Source of the DNA: JAAZBW01 sp035647855
GTDB taxonomy: Bacteria; Actinomycetota; Actinomycetes; Actinomycetales; Actinomycetaceae
Assembly: GCA_035647855.1 (NCBI GenBank)
Contig: DASRMP010000049.1
Span: 1-6,887 of the forward strand
DNA: 6,887 nucleotides
Reading direction: 5' to 3'
Made by a program: the position numbers and the translations under genes
The notes under the pieces: model-generated
What the model saw: only the letters and a program-made list of their open reading frames with translations
Databases searched by the model: none
What the model was told of the DNA's origin: nothing
Shown: in pieces, positions 1 through 4,500 of the stretch
Layout: every line of letters starts with the position of its first letter
How positions within the stretch are numbered: position 1 is the stretch's first letter

Positions 1-8
1 ACGTCACA

Positions 9-256
9 TTTCTCCCGGAGCCCTGCCGCCGGGGCGCACGTTTGTCACATCGGGGCGAGCATACGTCACACTGACTTCCCGGCCCGGCGCCCAGGGCGCA
101 CGATCGTCACATCGGGGCGTGCGATCGTCACACTGACTTCCCGGCCCGGCGCCCAGGGCGCACGATCGTCACATCAGGGCTCGCATCCGTCACACTGACT
201 TCCCGGCCCGGCGCCCAGGGCGCACGATCGTCACATCGGGGCGTGCGATCGTCACA
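9..256. repeat. Family A tandem array: four 62-bp copies, each with two 19-bp units
   Basis: Copies start at 9 (diverged), 71, 133 and 195. Each full copy is a 22-nt spacer beginning CTGACTTCCC, then two 19-bp units of the type GGGCGCACGATCGTCACA separated by 2 nt. The units fall at 31-49, 52-70, 93-111, 114-132, 155-173, 176-194, 217-235 and 238-256. The invariant part is GTCAC near the unit's 3' end. Within a pair the second unit differs in its middle (GTGCGATC, TCGCATCC or GAGCATAC), so the pair is not a simple duplication. The 62-bp period is not a multiple of 3, which argues against a coding repeat. The first GTCAC of the window (3-7) shows that the array continues to the left. The function is unknown to me; repeated protein-binding sites are one reading. 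Confidence 0.93.
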
Positions 257-361
257 TCGGATTGTTGAAGGCGCACGATCGTCACGTCAGGGCTCGCATC
301 CGTCACATGGGGGCGCATGATCGTCACACGAGGGCGCACGATCGTCACACGCAGATTGCTG
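257..361. repeat. Family A array, irregular part with five more 19-bp direct units less one (four units)
   Basis: Four further direct 19-bp units lie at 268-286, 289-307, 310-328 and 331-349, separated by 2 nt each. The block is flanked by two similar spacers, 257-267 and 350-361, which are 11 and 12 nt long and share ATTGYTG. The 22-nt CTGACTTCCC spacer of the preceding block is absent here. The switch from the regular 62-bp pattern to a 21-bp pattern, with the unit itself kept, shows that the 19-bp unit is the basic element rather than the 62-bp block. Confidence 0.85.
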
Positions 362-425
362 AGGGCGCATGATCGTCACGATGGCGCGGTGACGTCACTG
401 CGCCATCGTGACGATCATGCGCCCT
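362..425. repeat. 64-nt near-perfect palindrome at the orientation switch of family A
   Basis: The arms 362-387 and 400-425 are exact reverse complements (26 nt each). The middle holds the 10-nt palindrome GTGACGTCAC (389-398), flanked by the only mismatched pair, G388 and T399. Thus 31 of 32 positions pair across the centre. The left arm contains the thirteenth direct family A unit (362-380) and the right arm contains an inverted unit (407-425). An outer stem of 331-349 with 428-446 pairs at 18 of 19 positions, with the unpaired spacer 350-361 forming a bulge. The element could extrude as a cruciform or fold as a very stable RNA hairpin. No T-run follows on either strand, so it is not a classical intrinsic terminator. 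Confidence 0.93.
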
Positions 426-427
426 GA

Positions 428-446
428 TGTGACGAACGTGCGCCCT
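428..446. repeat. Terminal inverted family A unit
   Basis: TGTGACGAACGTGCGCCCT is the reverse complement of a family A unit with one change in the central ATCG. It lies 21 bp from the inverted unit inside the palindrome (407-425), so the 21-bp step persists on the inverted side. No family A unit is seen to the right of it. Confidence 0.85.
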
Positions 447-474
447 CACGCTGCCAACCCCGCCGGACACCGCC

Positions 475-588
475 GCTAGGGAAACTCCGACCCCATTCAG
501 GACGGCCTGGCATGAGCTGGGGAACTCCAGGCCTCGTCTGGGCGGCACGCTGGGGAACCTGAAACCTGCTGGGGAACAACGCACTCCG
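475..588. repeat. Family B repeats, forward orientation (four 21-bp units)
   Basis: Units of the type GCTGGGGAACTCCAGGCCTC start at 475 (degenerate, GCTAGGGAAACTCC), 516, 549 and 568. Their spacing is irregular (41, 33 and 19 bp). The reverse complement of the unit at 516 matches the family B units on the other side of the hairpin, so these are the same element in opposite orientation. The sequence shares no motif with family A. The stretch 447-474 between the two families shows nothing recognisable. Confidence 0.8.
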
Positions 589-610
589 TAGTCGAAGTGC
601 GAAGTTCCCC
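571..610. repeat. Family B hairpin at the orientation switch
   Basis: GGGGAAC (571-577) pairs with GTTCCCC (604-610), and CGCACT (580-585) pairs with AGTGCG (596-601). A 2+2-nt internal mismatch (AA opposite AA) separates the two stems, and the loop is 10 nt. The hairpin is formed by the last forward unit and the first inverted unit of family B, the same arrangement as the family A palindrome. No U-tract follows. Confidence 0.8.
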
Positions 611-781
611 AAGAAGCGACCTCAGGATGGCAGACGAGGTGCCAAGTTCCCCAGCTCCGCCAAATGAGCGGCAAGACGAGGTGCCAAGTTCCCCAGCTCC
701 GCCAAGTGAGCGGCAAGACGAGGTGCCAAGTTCCCCAGCCGCCCGGTTCCGGACCCCGAAGGAAGTCTGGAGTTCCCCAGC
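593..781. repeat. Family B repeats, inverted orientation: five 21-bp units at exact 42-bp period
   Basis: Units of the type CGAGGTGCCAAGTTCCCCAG start at 593, 635, 677, 719 and 761, always exactly 42 bp apart. In the middle (633-716) the whole 42-bp segment is nearly identical between copies. The spacers on the outer sides (614-634 and 740-760) are unrelated to the others, yet the distance is unchanged. The core AGTTCCCCA is present in all five. The 42-bp period equals four turns of B-DNA and also 14 codons, so the region reads as an open 14-residue repeat (SSPA) on the plus strand and another (GELGTSS) on the minus strand. I do not think it is coding, because the same unit occurs inverted and irregularly spaced at 475-588. 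Confidence 0.9.
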
Positions 782-875
782 CCACTCCGGGGACGCAACA
801 TGTCGGCTTGCGGCGGGAATTGGGGGGTGAATCATGCATTTAGCGACTCCGGAACCTGCGAGCCGGGTTACGGGG
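782..875. other. Spacer between repeat families B and C
   Basis: This 94-nt stretch has no family B or C unit. It contains a short AT-richer patch around 826-845 (GAATCATGCATTTAG) in an otherwise GC-rich region. I see no convincing gene, hairpin or promoter in it. Confidence 0.5.
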
Positions 876-1002
876 AACGCACGGGCCGGGCCTCCGGAGC
901 ACACAGGCCAGGTCGCGACGAACGCACGGGCCGGGCCTCCGGAGCACACAGGCCAGGTCGCGACGAGCACGCAGGCCTGGTCACGACGAGCGCACAAGCC
1001 AA
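876..1002. repeat. Family C tandem repeat, 45-bp unit
   Basis: Two copies at 876-920 and 921-965 are identical over all 45 bp. They begin AACGCACGGGCC and end CAGGTCGCGACG. A shortened, diverged copy follows (966-988, GCACGCAGGCCTGGTCACGACG), then another partial one (989-1002). A shorter internal element, GCAC followed closely by GCC, recurs at 879, 899, 924, 944, 967 and 992. Perfect identity of two adjacent copies suggests recent duplication. Unlike families A and B, no inverted half or central hairpin is evident. Confidence 0.9.
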
Positions 1003-1026
1003 GTCGCCAGGTCGCCAGGTCGCCAG
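1003..1026. repeat. Three perfect copies of GTCGCCAG
   Basis: The 8-bp unit GTCGCCAG occurs at 1003-1010, 1011-1018 and 1019-1026 without interruption, directly after the last recognisable family C remnant. It looks like a simple slippage-type tandem repeat. I see no function. Confidence 0.9.
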
Positions 1027-1052
1027 GCCGCCGGAGCGTGGTGCGGGGCCCT

Positions 1053-1090
1053 TGAGCGCGCCGCAGCCAAGTGAGCGCGCCGCAGCCAAG
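1053..1090. repeat. Two perfect 19-bp tandem copies next to the DUF2993 stop codon
   Basis: TGAGCGCGCCGCAGCCAAG occurs at 1053-1071 and 1072-1090 and ends 5 nt before the stop codon of the minus-strand gene. It therefore lies in that gene's 3' untranslated region. It is not a hairpin with a U-tract, so I do not call it a terminator. Confidence 0.9.
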
Positions 1091-1095
1091 AGAAG

Positions 1096-1773
1096 TCAGA
1101 AGTCCAGATAGGCCAGCTGCACGTTGGTGCCGAGCACTTCGACCTCGATGCCGTCGGGTGTTGCGCGAACGACCGTGATCCGGAAGCCCTCGGGCACTTC
1201 GAGCGGAATCGTGATCTCGCTATCGATTCCGCCCAAGAACGTGGCCAGCGCCGACAAGTCCAGTCCCACCTGATTCAGCGACGCGGAGTGCGGCCGAAGG
1301 ACGATCGCGTTATCACCGGCGACGGGCTCGAACCCCACCGCGAGTTGCTGCCCCAGTACTTCTCCCTCGAGGTTCACAACGCCATCGGCGCTGGTCAACT
1401 GGCCGCCGATCGGCGAATACTGCTGATAGAGCCGGTTAAGTTCCTCAGGCCCCAATCGCGCCGCCACCCAGACCGAAGCTGCTTCGAAGGGTTCCGCCGT
1501 GGAGAGTCCGCGCACGGTGCCGCGAGCATCGGTCACGGTGACTCCCTCGTAGGTAAGCTGATCGGCGCTCGCCTCGATGCTGTTGATTCGCCCGCCGATG
1601 ATCTGCGGCAGGACAAGCGGACCGGCCACCGTCACCTCCGGTTCGACACCCAGATACTGCTGGATCGGATCCGAAGCATGAGAGACAACGCTGGAGCGTG
1701 CCCATAGCTCTGCACCGATCAGGAGGCCGAGCACGCCGACGAGGACCACCACCACACCGATTAGCTTCCGCAC
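1096..1773 (-). CDS. DUF2993 (LmeA-like) family envelope protein
   Basis: The product is 225 aa. Residues 4-22 form a hydrophobic segment (LIGVVVVLVGVLGLLIGAEL) after a short basic start (VRK). This is a signal peptide or membrane anchor that places the rest outside the membrane. The remainder is beta-rich with the DUF2993 pattern: VEPEVTVAGPLVLPQIIGGR near 43-62, then a SADQLTYEGVTVTDARGTVRGL-type stretch at 69-90. Actinobacterial DUF2993 proteins include mycobacterial LmeA, which is needed for lipomannan elongation and is thought to bind lipids. Orthology to LmeA is not claimed here. The GTG at 1773 is chosen because it starts exactly before the signal segment. The frame stays open to 2160, but that extension would overlap the divergent gene and has no family resemblance. 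No Shine-Dalgarno is seen before the GTG, and TACCTT lies 6 nt upstream, so a leaderless mRNA is possible. The gene stands alone, divergent from its neighbour. Confidence 0.8.
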   Translation of the reverse strand: MRKLIGVVVVLVGVLGLLIGAELWARSSVVSHASDPIQQYLGVEPEVTVAGPLVLPQIIGGRINSIEASADQLTYEGVTVTDARGTVRGLSTAEPFEAASVWVAARLGPEELNRLYQQYSPIGGQLTSADGVVNLEGEVLGQQLAVGFEPVAGDNAIVLRPHSASLNQVGLDLSALATFLGGIDSEITIPLEVPEGFRITVVRATPDGIEVEVLGTNVQLAYLDF

Positions 1774-1779
1774 AACACA

Positions 1780-1785
1780 AAGGTA
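1780..1785 (-). promoter_or_regulatory. Possible -10 element for the DUF2993 gene (leaderless)
   Basis: On the minus strand TACCTT matches the TANNNT form of an actinobacterial -10 box and ends 6 nt before the GTG start. Transcription would then begin at or next to the start codon, which fits the missing ribosome binding site. No good -35 box is visible. This is a weak call based on position. Confidence 0.3.
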
Positions 1786-1906
1786 CGGGTCGCACGAGCA
1801 TGTGCGCAGCGGGGTCGTGGGCCGAGGTGTAAGCCTGCGATCCGCGGCCGGCGTGCGAATGGCCACGCTCACGCGAACCCGTCCACGGGTGCCGGGGCAC
1901 GTCAAG

Positions 1907-1912
1907 TAGGGT
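1907..1912 (+). promoter_or_regulatory. Possible -10 element for the LRV/membrane protein gene
   Basis: TAGGGT fits TANNNT and lies about 50 nt before the start codon in the 189-nt divergent intergenic region (1774-1962). The -35 position is not well conserved. No other regulatory motif stands out in this intergenic region. Confidence 0.25.
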
Positions 1913-1950
1913 GAAATCCGCACAGACGTCACGGCGCGCGCCAATTCACG

Positions 1951-1956
1951 AGGAGG
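1951..1956 (+). promoter_or_regulatory. Strong Shine-Dalgarno AGGAGG
   Basis: A perfect AGGAGG lies 6 nt before the ATG at 1963 and fixes that start codon. Confidence 0.85.
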
Positions 1957-1962
1957 TGCCTG

Positions 1963-3432
1963 ATGGCCTACAGCGCAGCAGAAGCTCGGCGTCTCGCCGC
2001 CGATCCTGCAACTGATGCGGCGACGCTCTACGAACTCGCGCAGCAACACGCCGAGGTGCTGCCACTGCTCGCCACGAATCCGTCCACTTACCCCGGTCTG
2101 CTGGCCTGGCTCGGCACGCTCGACGATCCCGCCGTGAAGGCCGCGCTGGCGCGGCGGCACGCCGCAGGGTCGCGCAATGTCGAGGCGCGGAAGTCACGGG
2201 ATCTCTCCGCGGCGAGCACTGGATCTCCGGTCACGCAGTCCACAGAATCCGTCTCTCGCACGCCGGCGTCCCCGGCCACGGGCGCCACCACTTCCGTGTC
2301 CCAGGCCTCCCCGGGGGCGGACACCACGTCCGCTACGGTCCCACCGTCCCGGGAGTCCCCGACGACGGCGCCCAAATCCACGACTCCATCCACCACTTCC
2401 ACCTCCGCATTCACAGGCGCGGCCGGCACCGGGTCTCGGTCCGCGCTGCCGCAGCGCACCTCGATCGTCCCGGCGGGAGCAAAAGAGCGCCCCCACGGAT
2501 TCGGCTACCCGAGCACCTCCGGCTGGACTCCGACGGGGCCTCCGCTCAGCGGAATCACAGAGCCCCAGGCGCCCAGCGATCGACCTCGCTCCTGGCCGCG
2601 TTTCGTTGCCGTCGGACTGGGATTGCTCGTGCTGATCGTCGCGGGAATCTGGCTGATCAGTTCTCTGATGGGCGGACGCTCCGGCGAGGAGACCCCCACC
2701 GCTGTGGCCCCGGTCGAGACCCCCACCGCCACCGCCACCGAGGAACCCACCACCGCGTCCCCGACCGGGGACGCGGAAGCCCGGTACGCCGCCGTCGTCG
2801 TGCAGATCGGCGACGCCACCGCCAGCACCGCCTGCACTGACGTCGCCGCCGATTCCGAGGGCCTCATCAATCTCGCAGCAGCCGCGCAGGACCGCGGTGG
2901 GGACGCCCTCGCAGAGGCCGACGGCGTCGCCCGCAACGCGCTCGAGGCCCTCCAGTCTCGCTGCAACGCGGGATACGCCGCCGCCGTCGCGGAATCCGCC
3001 GCGACCAGCGCGCCCCAGCTCGCCGCACTCGAGTCCCGCGACTGGGTGGTGCCCACCGCGCCGGCCCCCGAGGGTGCACTCGAACTGGCGAACTTCCAGG
3101 CGCCGTCGGCGAACATCGTGTGCTCGCTCGGTGAGGCGGGTGCCACCTGCTCGATCCTCGATTACAGCTTCGACGCGCCCGATGGCTGCAACGCGGGAAG
3201 TCCGGTGACCCTCGTCGTCGACGACGAGGGCGCACGCACCGACTGCTCTGCCCCGGAGCCCAGCGGCGGCACCGCCCTGGCCTACGGATCCACCTCGCAG
3301 CAGGGCCGCTTCCACTGTGACTCGGAAGAGTCCGGGATACGCTGCTGGGACTCGTGGAGCGGTGCGAACTTCCAGGTCGCACGGGCGCAGGTGGTGGCGG
3401 CGGAGCCCGTCTTCGCCTTCGAAGCCGACTGA
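1963..3432 (+). CDS. LRV-domain, single-pass membrane protein with Cys-rich extracytoplasmic C-terminus
   Basis: The product is 489 aa. Residues 1-66 resemble the N-terminal leucine-rich-repeat-variant domain common in actinobacteria: AxxLAADPATDAATLYELAQQH, then LLATNPSTYPGLLAWLGTLDDPAVKAALARR. Residues 70-210 form a Ser/Thr/Pro-rich linker that looks disordered. A single transmembrane helix spans about 212-236 (FVAVGLGLLVLIVAGIWLIS), preceded by basic RPRSWPR, so the N-terminus should be cytosolic. A Thr/Pro stretch (244-266) leads into the outer part. All eight cysteines lie outside the membrane: 291, 334, 387, 396, 409, 428, 452 and 461. The last six fall in a domain with NIVCSL, LAYG and FHCDSEESGIRCWD motifs, similar to secreted actinobacterial DUF6636-type domains; that family name is from memory. 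The pairing 387/396, 409/428, 452/461 suggests disulfides. Role unknown; the architecture fits signalling or scaffolding across the membrane. The gene is divergent from DUF2993 and convergent with the amidase. Confidence 0.88.
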   Translation: MAYSAAEARRLAADPATDAATLYELAQQHAEVLPLLATNPSTYPGLLAWLGTLDDPAVKAALARRHAAGSRNVEARKSRDLSAASTGSPVTQSTESVSRTPASPATGATTSVSQASPGADTTSATVPPSRESPTTAPKSTTPSTTSTSAFTGAAGTGSRSALPQRTSIVPAGAKERPHGFGYPSTSGWTPTGPPLSGITEPQAPSDRPRSWPRFVAVGLGLLVLIVAGIWLISSLMGGRSGEETPTAVAPVETPTATATEEPTTASPTGDAEARYAAVVVQIGDATASTACTDVAADSEGLINLAAAAQDRGGDALAEADGVARNALEALQSRCNAGYAAAVAESAATSAPQLAALESRDWVVPTAPAPEGALELANFQAPSANIVCSLGEAGATCSILDYSFDAPDGCNAGSPVTLVVDDEGARTDCSAPEPSGGTALAYGSTSQQGRFHCDSEESGIRCWDSWSGANFQVARAQVVAAEPVFAFEAD

Positions 3433-3436
3433 GCCG

Positions 3437-3487
3437 GTCTCCCGCACTCCACACCGCGTGAACTAGTCTCTCGCACTCCACACCGCG
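3437..3487. repeat. 29-bp-period direct duplication covering the 3' end of the amidase gene
   Basis: The 22-nt segments 3437-3458 and 3466-3487 match at 21 of 22 positions (core CGCACTCCACACCGCG), offset by 29 bp. The right copy encodes the last amidase residues. The left copy lies between the convergent stop codons, so the gene end has been duplicated. The 30-nt gap between the genes shows no terminator hairpin. Confidence 0.9.
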
Positions 3488-4374
3488 ACGGCGTCCGCGA
3501 GCGCCCGCGCGTAGCGCGCGCGGACCTCGGGGTCCTGCACAGCCTGGCTCTCCTCCGGATTGCGGAACTCCGCGAGTTCGACCATTACGCTCGGCCGCGT
3601 CGCGTGGTTGAGGGTGGCCAGATCGTTCCGCAGGCCGATCCGTTCCGAGACGTTGGACACCGGGAAGCCCGCCTCCTCGAGCGAGGACGCCACATCCTCG
3701 GCGAGCATCTGCGACGGCTCGCCCTGCAATTCGTGGAGCGGCGTTGCCACGACCATGACGAAGAACCCCCGCGCCGCTTGCGACTCGGACCCGTTTCCGT
3801 GGATGGAGATCATGAGGTCCGCCTCGTACACGCCGGGAGCCTGCCCCCGCGCGTCAACGCACGGCCCGACGCCGGACGCGCCGCGTGTCAGGAACACCTC
3901 GGCGCCGTCGTCCTCGAGGAACGCACGCGTTCTGTCCGCGACGTCCCACGTGAACGCGTGCTCTGGGTAACCATCGAAGGTCGAGGTGCCGACAGTGTTG
4001 CAGGCCTTGGTGCCGCCGCGACCGTCAGGGACCTGGGCGCCGATGGTTCTGGGGTTCGAGGCATTGTCGGAGTTGTGTCCGGGATCGAGCACGACCCGCA
4101 CGCCCTCCAGCGGCAGCGCGGGCGCAGACGTGGGCGGAGGCGCGCTCGGGGTGGGACCCGCCGCCGGGCGTGGGTTCGCCGACGACGCCGCCACCTCCTC
4201 CGCCACCGTGTCCGCCGACGGCGCCCACGGCAGACCGCCCTGGAGGAGGTACGTCACGCCCACCCAGATTCCGGCGGCCGCCACCAGCACGGCTGCGACC
4301 ACGGCCGCGGCAATGCCGCGCCGTGGCCTGTGCCCACGCGCAGCGCCGCCCTCAGTGTCATCCGGCGTCCCCAT
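3463..4374 (-). CDS. Membrane-anchored zinc N-acetylmuramoyl-L-alanine amidase (Amidase_3, Rv3717/Ami1 type)
   Basis: The product is 303 aa. It should cleave the amide bond between N-acetylmuramic acid and the stem peptide of peptidoglycan, outside the membrane. A basic stretch precedes a transmembrane helix at about 20-44 (GIAAAVVAAVLVAAAGIWVG), followed by a Pro/Ala-rich linker to residue 88. The Amidase_3 domain starts at VRVVLDPGHN. Expected zinc ligands are His100 (DPGH), Glu138 (GYPEH) and His192 (SIHGN); the catalytic Glu266 lies in VMVELAEF. GRGGTKACN, GTSTFDGYPEHAFTW and GPCVDAR closely match what I recall of mycobacterial Ami1 (Rv3717), and Cys125 and Cys172 may form its disulfide. 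Ami1 has a cleavable signal, whereas this protein seems to keep an anchor. No separate wall-binding domain is present. The ATG at 4374 is chosen because GGGAGG precedes it by 8 nt; an ATG at 4446 is in frame but adds an unlikely Trp/Cys-containing leader. Confidence 0.92.
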   Translation of the reverse strand: MGTPDDTEGGAARGHRPRRGIAAAVVAAVLVAAAGIWVGVTYLLQGGLPWAPSADTVAEEVAASSANPRPAAGPTPSAPPPTSAPALPLEGVRVVLDPGHNSDNASNPRTIGAQVPDGRGGTKACNTVGTSTFDGYPEHAFTWDVADRTRAFLEDDGAEVFLTRGASGVGPCVDARGQAPGVYEADLMISIHGNGSESQAARGFFVMVVATPLHELQGEPSQMLAEDVASSLEEAGFPVSNVSERIGLRNDLATLNHATRPSVMVELAEFRNPEESQAVQDPEVRARYARALADAVAVWSARD

Positions 4375-4382
4375 GGACCAAG

Positions 4383-4388
4383 CCTCCC
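4383..4388 (-). promoter_or_regulatory. Shine-Dalgarno GGGAGG of the amidase gene
   Basis: GGGAGG on the minus strand lies 8 nt before the ATG at 4374 and supports that start over the in-frame ATG at 4446. Confidence 0.75.
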
Positions 4389-4431
4389 ACCGCCACATCT
4401 GGCGCGTGAATATCGCCGCGTGTTGCGTTCT

Positions 4432-4459
4432 GCACTGATCGGTCAAGCTCGCACTGATC
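4432..4459. repeat. Short direct repeat GCACTGATC between E2 and amidase genes
   Basis: GCACTGATC occurs at 4432-4440 and 4451-4459, starting 19 bp apart, with the second inside the palindrome CTGATCAG (4453-4460). On the minus strand TTGACC (4441-4446) lies between them. These could be operator or promoter parts for the amidase, but no matching -10 box is clear. The 126-nt gap (4375-4500) has no convincing terminator for the E1/E2 operon. Confidence 0.4.
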
Positions 4460-4500
4460 AGGCCGGCAGGCCGAAGCGACTCCCGATGGTGTTCAGGCGT

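Noticed and set aside
362..425. Intrinsic transcription terminator
   Set aside because: The stem is very strong but no T-run follows on either strand, and it is embedded in a repeat array. A role in stopping transcription from the left is possible but not supported.
9..446. CRISPR array
   Set aside because: Units are 19 bp with 2, 11-12 or 22-nt spacers. The 22-nt spacers are identical to each other rather than unique, orientation flips, and no cas gene is present.
3..446. Array of CRP/GlxR-type sites (TGTGA-N6-TCACA)
   Set aside because: TCACA and TGTGA halves are present, but nearly all copies are direct and not paired at the required spacing.
597..830. Open frame of 77 codons with 14-residue SSPA repeats
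   Set aside because: It is produced by the 42-bp DNA repeat, which is open on both strands. There is no ribosome binding site, and the same unit occurs inverted nearby.
497..997. Open frame of 166 codons on the minus strand across families B and C
   Set aside because: It spans two unrelated repeat families and its protein shows only the repeat periods. Repeat lengths divisible by three keep the frame open by chance.
834..1055. Open frame of 73 codons across family C
   Set aside because: Low-complexity product generated by the 45-bp repeat, with no convincing Shine-Dalgarno.
1774..2160. N-terminal extension of the DUF2993 gene
   Set aside because: It would overlap the well-supported start of the divergent gene, reads through intergenic sequence, and would bury the signal segment in the middle of the protein.
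2194..3447. Long open frame opposite the LRV membrane protein gene
   Set aside because: Arg/Gly-rich shadow frame typical of high-GC DNA. The plus-strand gene has a strong ribosome binding site, domains and a membrane helix.
4375..4446. Longer amidase start at 4446
   Set aside because: The added 24 residues (Cys and Trp-rich) do not look like a signal, and a good Shine-Dalgarno sits before the ATG at 4374.
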